From Petrolisthes cinctipes (Eukaryota > Arthropoda > Malacostraca > Decapoda > Porcellanidae), in assembly GCA_033782935.1 (NCBI GenBank), contig JAWQEG010000003.1:1438501-1502500 (forward strand): a stretch of DNA of 64,000 nt. The letters are read 5' to 3'. Positions 49,701 to 63,900 of this stretch are shown piece by piece. The position numbers and the translations under genes are program-made. The notes below the pieces were generated by a model that saw nothing but the letters and a program-made list of their open reading frames with translations, did no database searches and was not told the DNA's origin. Positions within the stretch are counted from its first letter, which is position 1. Each line of letters begins with the position of its first letter.

Positions 49701-50949
49701 AAATATAGGCCCAAAACATGCTAAAAATTGATATTTTAGATGCCCAAAGTCGATATCTCAAATTCATGCCCAAAACACCCGAAAATTCTATATTTTTGGG
49801 TCCGAGAAGCGATCTGTACATGCCTACTCCGTGTTAGAGTATTTTCAAAATACAGGCCCAAAACATACAGAAAATCGATCTTTTAGGTGCCCAAAAGTCG
49901 ATATGTGGATGCATCTTCTGTACCCGTTTATATCTCAAATTCAGGCTCCAAACTCCCGAAAATTCGGTATTTTTGGGTCCTAGAAGCGATATGTACATGC
50001 CTAGTCATTGCTAGAATGTTTTCAAATTATAGGCTCAAAACATGCTAAAAATCGATATTTTAAGTATCCAAAGTCGATATGTGCATGTATCTTCTGTACC
50101 CGTTTATATATCAAATTCAGGCTCAAAACACCCGAAAATTCGATATTTTGGGGTCCCAGAAGCGATCTGTACATGCCTACTCAGATACAGGCCCAAAACA
50201 AGCTGAAAATCGATATTTTAGGTGCCCAAAGTCAATATGTGTATGCATCTTCTGCACCCGTTTATATTTAAAATTCAACCTCAAAACACCCGATAATTCG
50301 ATATTTTTGGGTCCCAGAAGCGATCTGTACACGCCTACTCAGTGCTAGAATGTTTTCAAAATATAGGCTCAAAACATGCTAAAAATCGATATTTTAAGTG
50401 TCCAAAGTCGATATGTGCATGCATCTTCTGTACCCGCCTATATCTCAAATTCAGGCTCAAAACACCCGAAAATTCGATATTTTGGGGTCCCAGAAGCGAT
50501 CTGTACATGCCTACTCAGTGCTAGAATATTTTCAAAATATATGCCCAAAACATGCTAGAAATCGATATTTTAGATGACCAAAGTCGTTATCTCAAATTCA
50601 TGCCCAAAACACCGGAAAATTCGATGTTTTCGGGTCGGAGAATCGATCTGTACATGCCTACTCCGTGTTAGAGTATTTTCAAAATACAGGCCCAAAACAT
50701 ACAGAAAATCGATCTTTTAGGTGCCCAAAAGTCGATATGTGCATGCATCTTCTGTACCCGTTTATATCTCAAATTCAGGCTCCAAACACCCGAAAATTCG
50801 ATATTTCGGGGTCCCAGAAACGATCTGTACTTGCCTACTCTGTGTTAGAGTATTTTCAAAATACAGGCCCAAAACATGCTCAAAATCGATATTTTAGGTG
50901 CCCAAAGTCAATATGTGGATGCATCTTCTGTACCCGTTTATATCCCAAA

Positions 50950-52618
50950 TTCATGCTCAAAACACCCGAAAATTCGATATTTTGGGGTCCCAGAAGCGAT
51001 CTGTGCATGCCTACTCAGATACATGCCCAAAACATGCTGAAAATCGATATTTTAGGTGCTCAAAGTCAATATGTGTATGCATCTTCTGCACCCGTTTATA
51101 TCCCAAATTCAACCTCAAAACACCCGAAAAATCGATATTTTTGGGTCCCAGAAGCGATCTGTACATGCCTACTCAGTACTAGAATGTTTTCAAGATATAG
51201 GCTCAAAACATGCTAAAAATCGATATTTTAAGTGTCCAAAGTCGATATGTGCATGCATCTTCTGTACCCGTTTATATCTCAAATTCAGGCTCAAAACACC
51301 CGAAAATGCGATATTTTGGGGTCCCAGACGTGATCTGTATATGCCTACTTAGTGCTAGAATATTATCAAAATATAGGCCCAAAACATGCTATAAATCGAT
51401 ATTTTAGGTGCCCAAAGTCGATATCTCAAATTCAGGCCCAAAACACCCAAAAAATCGATATTTTGGGGTCTCAGAAGCGAACTGTACATGCCTACTCCGT
51501 GTTAGAGTATTTTCAAAATATAGGCCCAAAACATGCTCAAAATCGATATTTTAGGTGCCCAAAAGTCGATATGTGCATGTGTCTTCTGTGCCCGTTTATA
51601 TCTCAAATTCAGGCTCCAAACACTCGAAAATTCGTTATTTTTGGGTTCCAGAAGTGATCTGTACACGCCTACTCAGTGCTAGAATGTTTTCAAAATATAG
51701 GCTCAAAACATGCTAAAAATCGATATTTTAAGTGTCCAAAGTCGATATGTGCATGCATCTTCTGTACCCGTTTATATCTTAAATTCAGGCTCAAAACACC
51801 CGAAAATTCGATATTTTGGGGTCCCAGAAGCGATCTGTGCATGCCTACTCAGATACATGCCCAAAACATGCTGAAAATCGATATTTTAGGTGCCCAAAGT
51901 CAATATGTGTATGCATCTTCTGCACCAGTTTATATCCCAAATTCAACCTCAAAACACCCGAAAAATCGAAATTTTTGGGTCCCAGAAGCGATCTGTACAT
52001 GCCTACTCAGTACTAGAATGTTTTCAAGATATAGGCTCAAAACATGCTAAAAATCGATATTTTAAGTGTCCAAAGTCGATATGTGCATGCATCTTCTGTA
52101 CCCGTTTATATCTCAAATTCAGGCTCAAAACACCCGAAAATGCGATATTTTGGGGTCCCAGACGTGATCTGTATATGCCTTCTTAGTGCTAGAATATTTT
52201 CAAAATATAGGCCCAAAATATGCTATAAATCGATATTTTAGGTGCCCAAAGTCGATATCTCAAATTCAGGCCCAAAACACCCAAAAAATCGATATTTTGG
52301 GGTCCCAGAAGCGAACTGTACATGCCTACTCCGTGTTAGAGTATTTTCAAAATATAGGCCCAAAACATACTGAAAATCGATCTTTTAGGTGCCCAAAAGT
52401 CGATATGTGCATGTGTCTTCTGTGCCCGTTTATATCTCAAATTCAGGCTCCATACACTCGAAAATTCGTTATTTTTGGGTCCTAGAAGCGATCTGTACAT
52501 GCCTAGTCAGTGTTAGAATGTTTTCAAAATATAGGCTCAAAACATGCTAAAAATCGACATTTTAAGTGTCCAAAGTCGATATGTGCATGCATCTTTTGTA
52601 CCAGTTTATATCTCAAAT
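50950..52618. repeat. Two copies of an 834-bp five-monomer HOR
   Basis: Offsets of 834 bp at 51056/51890 and 51210/52044. The length equals one 158-, one 148- and three 176-bp monomers. Markers are CTGTGCATGCCTACTCAG, CCCAGACGTGATCTG and GCATGTGTCTTCTGTGCCC. Confidence 0.8.
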
Positions 52619-55599
52619 TCAGGCTCAAAACACCCGGAAATTCGATATTTCGGTGTCATAGAAGCGATCTGTACATGCCTACTCAGATACAGGCCCAGAA
52701 CATGCTGAAAATCTATATTTTAGGTGCCCAAAGTCAATATATGTATGCATCTTCAGAACCCGTTTATATCCCAAATTCAAACTCAAAACACCCGAAAATT
52801 CGATATTTTTGGGTCCCAGAAGCGATCTGTACACGCCTACTCAGTGCTAGAATGTTTTCAAAATATAGGCTCAAAACATGCTAAAAATCGATATTTTAAG
52901 TGTCCATAGTCAAAATGTGCATGCATCATCTGTACCCGTTTATATCTCAAATTCAGGCTCAAAACACCCGAAAATTCGATATTTTGGGGTCCCAGAAGCG
53001 ATCTGTACATGCCTACTCCGTGTTAGAGTATTTTCAATATACAGGCCCAAAACATACTGAAAATCGATCTTTTAGGTGCCCAAAAGGCGATATGTGGATG
53101 CATCATCTGTACCCGTTTATATCCCAAATTCAACCTCAAAACACCCGAAAATTCATATATTTTGGGTTCCCAGAAGCGATCTGTACATGCCTACCCGGAT
53201 ACAGGCCCAAAACATGCTGAAAATCGATATTTTAGGTGCCCAAAGTCAATATGTGCATGCATCTTCTGCACTCGTTTAAATTTCAAATTCAACCTCAAAA
53301 CACCCGAAAATTCGATATTTTTGGGTCCCAGAAGCGATCTGTACATGCCTACTCAGTGCTAGAATGTTTTCAAAATATAGGCTCAAAACATGCTAAAAAT
53401 CGATATTTTAAGTGTCCTAAGTCGATATGTGCATGCATCTTCTGTACCCGTTTATATCTCAAATTCAGGCTCAAAACTCCCGAAAATTCGGTATTTATGG
53501 GTCCTAGAAGCGATCTGTACATGCCTACTCCTAGTTAAAATGTTTTCAAGATACAGACCCAAAACATGCTCAAAATCGATATTTTAGGTGCTTAAAAGTC
53601 GATATGTGCATGGATCTTCAGTATCTGTTTATATCTCATATTCAGGCTCAAAAAACACCCTAAAATTCGATATTTTGGGGTCCCAGAAGCGATCTGTACA
53701 TGCCTACTCAGATACAGGCCCAAAACATGCTGAAAATCGATGTTTTAGGTGCCCAAAGTCAATATGTGTATGCATCTTCTGCACTCGTTTATATCTCAAA
53801 TTCAGCCTCAAAACACCCGAAAATTCGATATTTTTGGTTCCCAGAAGCGATCTGTACATGCCTACTCAGTGCTAGAATGTTTTCAAAATATAGGCTCAAA
53901 ACATGCTAAAAATCGATATTTTAAGTGTCCAAAGTCGATATGTGCATGCATCTTCTGTACCCGTTTATATCTCAAATTCAGGCTCAAAACACCCGAAAAT
54001 TCGGTATTTTTGGGTCCTAGAAGCGATCTGTACATGCCTATTCCTAGTTAAAATGTTTTCAAGATACAGACCCAAAACATGCTCAAAATCGATATTTTAG
54101 GTGCCCAAAAGTCGATATGTGCATGGATCTTCAGTATCTGTTTATATCTCATATTCAGGCTCAAAAAACACCCAAAAATTCGATATTTCGGAGTCATAGA
54201 AGCGATCTGTACATGCCTACTCAGATACAGGCCCAAAACATGCTGAAAATCTATATTTTAGGTGCCCAAAGTCAATATATGTATGCATCTTCTGCACCCG
54301 TTTATATCCCAAATTAAAACTCAAAACACCCGAAAATTCGATATTTTTGGGTCCCAGAAGCGATCTGTACACGCCTACTCAGTGCTAGAATGTTTTCAAA
54401 ATATAGGCTTAAAACATGCTAAAAATCGATATTTTAAGTGTTCAAAGTCAAAATGTGCATGCATCTTCTGTACCCGTTTATATCTCAAATTCAGGCTCAA
54501 AACACCCGAAAATTCGGTATTTTTGGGTCCTAGAAGCGATCTGTACATGCCTACTCCTAGTTAAAATGTTTTCATGATACAGACCCAAAACATGCTCAAA
54601 ATCGATATTTTAGGTGCCCAAAAGTCGATATGTGCATGGATCTTCAGTACCTGTTTATATCTCATATTCAGGCTCAAAATACCCGAAAATTCGATATTTT
54701 GGGTTCCCAGAAGCGATCTGTACATGCCTACCAAGATACAGGCCCAAAACATGCTGAAAATCGATATTTTAGGTGCCGAAAGTCAATATGTGCATGTATC
54801 TTCTGCACTCGTTTATATTTCAAATTTAACCTCAAAACACCCGAAAATTCGATATTTTTGGGTCCCAGAAGCGATCTGTACATGCCTACTCAGTACTAGA
54901 ATGTTTTCAAAATATAGGCTCAAAACATGTTAAAAATCGATATTTTAAGTGTCCAAAGTCGATATGTGCATGCATCTTCTGTACCCGTTTATATCTCAAA
55001 TTCAGGCTCAAAACCCCCGAAAATTCGGTATTTATGGATCCTAGATGCGATCTGTACATGCCTACTCCTAGTTAAAATGTTTTCAAGATACAGACCCAAA
55101 ACATGCTCAAAATCAATATTTTAGGTGCTTAAAAGTCGATATGTGCATGGATCTTCAGTATCTGTTTATATCTCATATTCAGGCTCAAAACAACCGAAAA
55201 TTCGATTTTTTGGGGTCCCAGAAGCAATCTGTACATGCCTACTCAGGCCCAAAACATGCTGAAAATCTATATTTTAGGTGCCCAAAGTCAATATGTGTAT
55301 GCATCTTCTGCACTCGTTTATATCTCAAATTCAACCTCAAAACACCCGAAAATTCGATTTTTTTGGTTCCCAGAAGCGATCTGTACATGCCTACTCAGTG
55401 CTAGAATGTTTTCAAGATATAGGCTCAAAACATGCTCAAAATCGATATTTTAGGTGCCCAAAAGTCGATATGTGCATGCTTCTTCTGTACCCGTTTATAT
55501 CTCAAATTCAGGCTCAAAACATCCGAAAATTCGGTATTTTTGGGTCCTAGAAGCGATCTGTACATCCCTACTCAGTGCTAGAATGTTTTCAAGATACAG

Positions 55600-58500
55600 A
55601 CCCAAAACATGCTCAAAATCGATATTTTAGGTGCCCAAAAGTCGATATGTGCATGCTTCTTCTGTACCCGTTTTTATCTCAAATTCAGGCTCAAAACACC
55701 TGAAAATTCGATGTTTTAGGGTCCCAGAAGCGATTTGTACATGCCTACTCAGTGCTAGACTATTTTCAAAATATAGGCCCAAAACATGCTAAAATCGATA
55801 TTTTATGTGCCACAGTCGATATCTCAAATTAAGGCCCAAAACACCCGAAAATTCGATATTTTGGGGTCCCAGAAGCGAACTGTACATGCCTACTCCGTGT
55901 TCAAGTATTTTAAAATACAGGCCAAAAACATACAGAAAATCGATCTTGTAGGTGCCCAAAAGTCGATATGTGCATGCTTCTTCTGTACCCGTTTATATCT
56001 CAAATTCAGGCTCAAAACACCCGAAAATTCGATGTTTTAGGGTCCCAGAAGCGATCTGTACATGCCTACTCAGTGCTAGAATGTTTTTAAAATATAGGCT
56101 CAAAACATGCTAAAAATCGATATTTTAAGTGTCCAAAGTCGATATGTGCATGCATCTTCTGTACCCGTTTATATCTCAAATTCAGGCTCAAAACACCCGA
56201 AAATTCGATATTTTGGGGTCCCAGACGTGATCTGTATATGCCTACTTATTGCTAGAATATTTTAAAAATATAGGCCCAAAACATGCTATAAATCGATATT
56301 TTAGGTGCCCAAAGTCGATATCTCAAATTCAGGCCGAAAACTCCCGAAAAATCGATATTTTGGGGTCCCAGAAGCGAACTGTACATGCCTACTCCGTGTT
56401 AGAGTATTTTCAAAATATAGGCCCAAAAACATAGTGAAAATCGATCTTTTAGGTGCCCATAAGTCTATATGTGCATGTGTCTTCTGTGCCCGTTTATATC
56501 TCAAATTCAGGCTGCAAACACTCGAAAATTCGTTATTTTTGGGTCCTAGAAGCGATCTGTACATGCCTACTCAGTGTTAGAATATTTTCAAAATATAGGC
56601 TCAAAACAAGCTAAAAATCGACATTTTAAGTGTCCAAAGTCGATATGTGCATGCATCTTTTGTACCAGTTTATATCTCAAATTCAGGCTCAAATCACCCG
56701 AAAATTTGATATTTCGGGGTCATAGAAGCGATCTGTACATGCCTACTCAGATACAGGCCCAAAACATGCTGAAAATCGATAATTTAGGTGCCCAAAGTCA
56801 ATATGTGTATGCATCTTCTGCACTCGTTTATATCTCAAATTCAACCTCAAAACACCCGAAAATTCGATATTTTTGGTTCCCAGAAGCGATCTGTACATGC
56901 CTACTCAGTTCTTGAATGTTTTCAAAATATAGGCTCAAAACATGCTAAAAATCGATATTTTAAGTGTCCAAAGTCGATATCTGCATGCATCTTCTGTACC
57001 CGTTTATATCTCAAATTTAGGCTCAAAACATCCGAAAATTCGGTATTTTTGGGTCCTAGAAGCGATCTGTACATCCCTACTCAGTGCTAGAATGTTTTCA
57101 AGATACAGACCCAAAACATGCTCAAAATCGATATTTTAGGTGCCCAAAAGTCGATATGTGCATGCTTCTTCTGTACCCGTTTTTATCTCAAATTCAGGCT
57201 CAAAACACCCGAAAATTCGATGTTTTAGGGTCCCAGAAGCGATTTGTACATGCCTACTCAGTGCTAGACTATTTTCAAAATATAGGCCCAAAACATGCTA
57301 AAATCGATATTTTATGTGCCCAAAGTCGATATCTCAAATTCAGGCCCAAAACACCCGAAAATTCGATATTTTTGGGTCCCAGAAGCGATCTGTACATGCC
57401 TACTCCGTGTCCAAGTATTTTAAAATACAGGCCAAAAACAGACAGAAAATCGATCTTGTAGGTGCCCAAAAGTCGATATGTGCATGCTTCTTCTGTACCC
57501 GTTTATATCTCAAATTCAGGCTCAAAACACCCGAAAATTCGATGTTTTAGGGTCCAAGAAGCGATCTGTACATGCCTACTCAGTGCTAGAATGTTTTTAA
57601 AATATAGGCTCAAAACATGCTAAAAATCGATATTTTAAGTGTCCAAAGTCGATATGTGCATGCATCTTCTGTACCCGTTTATATCTCAAATTCAGGCTCA
57701 AAAACACCCGAAAATTCGATATTTTGGGGTCCCAGACGTGATCTGTATATGCCTACTTATTGCTAGAATATTTTCAAAATATAGTCCCAAAACATGCTAT
57801 AAATCGATATTTTAGGTGCCCAAAGTCGATATCTCAAATTCAGGCCGAAAACACCCGAAAAATCGATATTTTGGGGTCCCAGAAGCGAACTGAACATGCC
57901 TACTCCGTGTTAGAGTATTTTCAAAATATAGGCCCAAAACATACTGAAAATCGATCTTTTAGGTGCCCAAAAGTCGATATGTGCATGTGTCTTCTGTGCC
58001 CGTTTATATCTCAAATTCAGGCTCCAAACACTCGAAAATTCGTTATTTTTGGGTCCTAGTAGCGATCTGTACATGCCTACTCAGTGTTAGAATGTTTTCA
58101 AAATATAGGCTCAAAACAAGCTAAAAATCGACATTTTAAGTGTCCAAAGTCGATATGTGAATGCATCTTTTGTACCAGTTTATATCTCAAATTCAGGCTC
58201 AAAACACCCGAAAATTCGATATTTTGGGGTCATAGAAGCGATCTGTACATGCCTACTCAGATACAGGCCCAAAACATGCTGAAAATCTATATTTTAGGTG
58301 CCCAAAGTCAATATATGTATGCATCTTCTGCACCCGTTTATATCCCAAATTCAAACTCAAAACACCCGAAAATTCGATATTTTTGGGTCCCAGAAACGAT
58401 CTGTACACGCCTACTCCGTGTTAGAGTATTTTCAATATACAAGCCCAAAACATACTGAAAATCGATCTTTTAGGTGCCAAAAAGGCGATATGTGGATGCA

Positions 58501-60900
58501 TCATCTGTACCCGTTTATATCCCAAATTCAACCTCAAAACACCCGAAAATTCGATATTTTTGGGTCCCAGAAGCGATCTGTACATACCTACTCAGTGCTA
58601 GAATGTTTTCAAAATATAGGCTCAAAACATGCTAAAAAACCGATATTTTAAGTGTCCAAAGTCAAAATGTGCATGCATCTTCTGTACCCGTTTATATCTC
58701 AAATTCAGGCTCAAAACACCCGAAAATTCGATGTTTTAGGGTCCCAGAAGCGATTTGTACATGCCTACTCAGTGCTAGACTATTTTCAAAATATAGGCCC
58801 AAAACATGCTAAAATCGATATTTTATGTGCCCAAAGTCGATATCTCAAATTCTGGCCCAAAACACCCGAAAATTCGATATTTTGGGGTCCCAGAAGCGAT
58901 CTGTACATGCCTACTCCGTGTTCAAGTATTTTTAAAATACAGTCCAAAAACATACAGAAAATCGATCTTGTAGGTGCCCAAAAGTCGATATGTGCATGCT
59001 TCTTCTGTACCCGTTTTTATCTCAAATTCAGGCTCAAAACACCCGAAAATTCGATGTTTTAGAGTCCATGAAGCGATCTGTACATGCCTACTCAGTGCTA
59101 GAATGTTTTTAAAATATAGGCTCAAAACATGCTAAAAATCGACATTTTAAGTGTCCAAAGTCGATATGTGCATGCATCTTTTGTACCAGTTTATATCTCA
59201 AATTCAGGCTCAAAACACCCGAAAATTCGATATTTCGGGGTCATAGAAGCGATCTGTACATGCCTACTCAGATACAGGCCCAAAACATGCTGAAAATCTA
59301 TATTTTAGGTGCCCAAAGTCAATATATGTATGCATCTTCTGCACCCGTTTATATCCCAAATTCAAACTCAAAACACCCGAAAATTCGATATTTTTGGGTC
59401 CCAGAAGCGATCTGTACACGCCTACTCCGTGTTCAAGTATTTTAAAATACAGGCCAAAAACATACAGAAAATCGATCTTGTAGGTGCCCAAAAGTCGATA
59501 TGTGCATGCTTCTTCTGTACCCGTTTACATCTCAAATTCAGGCTCAAAACACCCGAAAATTCGATGTTTTAGGGTCCCAGAAGCGATCTGTACATGCCTA
59601 CTCAGTGCTAGAATGTTTTTAAAATATAGGCTCAAAACATGCTAAAAATCGATATTTTAAGTGTCCAAAGTCGATATGTGCATGCATCTTCTGTACCCGT
59701 TTATATCTCAAATTCAGGCTCAAAACACCCGAAAATTCGATATTTTGGGGTCCCAGACGTGATCTGTATATGCCTACTTATTGCTAGAATATTTTCAAAA
59801 TATAGGCCCAAAACATGCTATAAATCGATATTTTAGGTGCCCAAAGTCGATATCTCAAATTCAGGCCGAAAACACCCGAAAAATCGATATTTTGGGGTCC
59901 CAGAAGCGAACTGTACATGCCTACTCCGTGTTAGAGTATTTTCAAAATATAGGCCCAAAACATAGTGAAAATCGATCTTTTAGGTGCCCATAAGTCTATA
60001 TGTGCATGTGTCTTCTGTGCCCGTTTATATCTCAAATTCAGGCTGCAAACACTCGAAAATTCGTTATTTTTGGGTCCTATAAGCGATCTGTACATGCCTA
60101 CTCAGTGTTAGAATGTTTTCAAAATATAGGCTCAAAACAAGCTAAAAATCGACATTTTAAGTGTCCAAAGTCGATATGTGCATGCATCTTTTGTACCAGT
60201 TTATATCTCAAATTCAGGCTCAAAACACCCGAAAATTTGATATTTCAGGGTCATAGAAGCGATCTGTACATGCCTACTTAGATACAGGCCCAAAACATGC
60301 TGAAAATCGATATTATAGGTGCCCAAAGTCAATATGTGTATGCATCTTCTGCACTCGTTTATATCTCAAATTCAACCTCAAAACACCCGAAAATTCGATA
60401 TTTTTGGTTCCCAGAAGCGATCTGTACATGCCTACTCAGTTCTAGAATGTTTTCAAAATATAGGCTCAAAACATGCTAAAAATCGATATTTTAAGTGTCC
60501 AAAGTCGATATCTGCATGCATCTTCTGTACCCGTTTATATCTCAAATTCAGGCTCAAAACATCCGAAAATTCGGTATTTTTGGTTCCCAGAAGCGATCTG
60601 TACACGCCTACTCCGTGTTAGAGTATTTTCAATATACAAGCCCAAAACATACTGAAAATCGATCTTTTAGGTGCCAAAAAGGCGATATGTGGATGCATCA
60701 TCTGTACTCGTTTATATCCCAAATTCAACCTCAAAACACCTGAAAATTCGATATTCTTGGGTCCCAGAATTGATCTGTACATGCCTACTTAGTGCTAGAA
60801 TGTTTTCAAAATATAGGCTCAAAACATGCTAAAAACCGATATTTTAAGTGTCCAAAGTCAAAATGTGCATGCATCTTCTGTACCCGTTTATATCTCAAAT
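55600..60900. repeat. Nested HORs of about 1.0 and 1.5 kb
   Basis: The marker TGCTAGACTATTTTC occurs at about 55753, 57263 and 58774 (spacing about 1510-1511). 56249 and 57760 match at 1511 bp; 57760 and 59781 at 2021; 58298 and 59309 at 1011. The monomer with TCTTTTGTACCAG and GGTCATAGAAGCG recurs near 56660, 58170, 59180 and 60190. These offsets suggest repeated unequal exchange between units made of six and nine monomers. Confidence 0.7.
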
Positions 60901-63900
60901 TCAGGCTCAAAACACCCGAAAATTCGGTATTTTTGGGTCCTAGAAGCGATCTGTACATGCCTACACCTAGTTAGAATGTTTTCTTGATACAGACCCAAAA
61001 CATGCTCAAAATCGATATTTTAGGTGCCCAAAAGTCGATATGTGCATGCATCATCTGTACCCGTTTATATATTTAAAATTCAGGCTCAAAACACACGAAA
61101 ATTCGATATTTTGGGTTCCCAGAAGCGATCTGTACATGCCTACTCAGATGCAGGCCCAAAACATGCTGAAAATCGATATTTTAGGTGCCCAAAGTCAATA
61201 TGTGCATGCATCTTCTGCACTCGTTTATATTTCAAATTCAACCTCAAAACACCCGAAAATTCGATATTTTTGGGTCCCAGAAGCGATCTGTACATGCCTA
61301 CTCAGTGCTAGAATGTTTTCAAGATACAGACCCAAAACATGCTCAAAATCGATATTTTAGGTGCCCAAAAGTCGATATGTGCATGCATCTTCTGTACCCA
61401 TTCATATCTTAAATTCAGGCTCAAAACACCCGAAAATTCGATATTTTGGGGTCCCAGAAGCGATCTGTACATGCCTACTCAGTGCTAGAATATTTTCAAA
61501 ATAAAGGCCCAAAACATGCTAAAAAAGCGATATTTTAGGTGCCCAAAGTCGATATCTCAAATTCCGGCCCAAAACACCCGAAAATTCGATATTTTGGGGT
61601 CCCAGAAGCGATCTGTACATGCCTACTCCGTGTTAGAGTATTTTCAAAATACAGGCCCAAAACATATAGAAAATCGATCATTTAGGTGCCCAAAAGTCGA
61701 TATGTGTATGCATCTTCTGTACCCGTTTATATCTCAAATTCAACCTCAAAACACCCGAAAATTCGTTATTTTTGGGTCCCAGAAGCGATCTGTACATGCC
61801 TACTCAGTGCTAGAATGTTTTCAAAATATAGGCTCAAAACATGCTAAAAATCGATATTTTATGTGTCCAAAGTCGATATTTGCATGCATCTTCTGTACCC
61901 GTTTATATCTCAAATTCAGGCTCAAAACACCCGAAAACTCGGTTTTTTTGGGTCCTAGAAGCGATCTGTACATGTGTACTCCTAGTTAGAATGTTTTCAA
62001 GATACAGACAAAAAACATGCTCAAAATCTATATTTTAGGTGCCCAAAAGTCGATATGTGCATGCATCATCTGTACCCATTTATATCTCAAATTCAGGCTC
62101 AAAACACCCGAAAATTCGATATTTTGGGTTCCCAGAAGCAATCTGTACATGCCTACTCCGTGTTAGAGTATTTTCAATATACAGGCCCAAAACATACTGA
62201 AAATCGATATTTTAGGTGCCGAAAAGTCGATATGTGGATGCATCTTCTGTCCCCGTTTATATCCCAAATTCAACCTCAAAACACCCGAAAATTCGATATT
62301 TTTGGGTCCCAGAAGCGATCTGTACATGCCTACTCCGTGTTAGAGTATTTTTAAAATATAGGCTCAAAACATGCTAAAAATCGATATTTTAAGTGTCAAA
62401 AGTCGATATGTGCATGCATCTTCTGTACCCGTTTATATATCAAATTCAGGCTCAAAACACCCGAAAATTCGGTATTTTTGGGTCCTAGAAGCGATCTGTA
62501 CATGCCTATTCCTAGTTAAAATGTTTTCAAGATACAGACCCAAAACATACTCAAAATCGATATTTTAGGTGCCCAAAAGTCGATATGTGCATGGATCTTC
62601 AGTACCTGTTTATATCCCATATTCAGGCTCAAAACACCCGAAAATTCAATATTTTGGGTTTCCATAAGCGATCTGTACATGCCTACTCAGATACAGGCCC
62701 AAAAACATGCTGAAAATCGATATTTTAGGTGCCCAAAGTCAATATGTGCATGCATCTTCTGCACTCGTTTATATCTCAAATTCAACCTTTAAAACACCAG
62801 AAAATTCGATATTTTTGGGTCCTAGAAGCGATCTGTACATAACTACTCAGTGCTAGAATGTTTTCAAAATATAGGCTCAAAACATGCGAAAAATCGATAT
62901 TTTAAGTTTCCAAAGTCGATATGTGAATTCATCTTCTGTACCCGTTTATATCTCAAATTCAGGCTCAAAACACCCGAAAATTTGGTATTTTTGGGTCCTA
63001 AAAGCGATCTGTACATGTCTACTCCTAGTTAGAATGTTTTCAAGATACAGACCCAAAACATGCTCAAAATCGATATTTTAGGTTCCCAAAAGTCGATATG
63101 TGCATGGATCTTCAGTACCTGTTTATATATCAAATTCAGGCTCAAAACACTCGAAAATTCGATATTTTGGGTTCCCAGAAGGGGTCTGTACATGCCTACT
63201 CAGATACAAGTCCAAAACATGCTGAAAATCGATATTTTAGGTGCCCAAAGTCAATATCTGTATGCATCTTCTGCACTCGTTTATATCTCAAATTCAACCT
63301 CAAAACACCCGAAAATTCGATATTTTTTGGTCCCAGAAGCGATCTGTACATGCCTACACAGTGCTAGAATGTTTTCAAAATATAGGCTCAAAACATGCTA
63401 AAAATCGATATTTTAAGTGTCCAAAGTCGATATGTGCATGCATCTTCTGTACCCGTTTATATCTCAAATTCAGGCTCAAAATACCCGAAAATCCGATATT
63501 TTTGGGTCCTAGAAGCGATCTGTACATGTCTACTCCTAGTTAGAATGTTTTCAAGATACAGACCCAAAACATGCTCAAAATCGATATTTTAGGTGCCCAA
63601 AAGTCGATATGTGCATGCATCTTCTGTACCCATTTATATCTGAAATTCAGGCTGAAAACACCCGAAAATTCGATATTTTGGGGTCCCAGAAGCAATCTGT
63701 ACATGCATACACAGTGCTAAAATGTTTTCAAAATATAGGCTCAAAACATGCCAAAAATCGATATTTTAAGTGTCCAAAGTCGATATGTGGATGCATCTTC
63801 TGTACCCGTTTATATCTCAAATTCAGGCTCAAAACACCCGAAAATCCGATATTTTTGGGTCCTAGAAGCGATCTGTACATGTCTACTCCTAGTTAGAATG

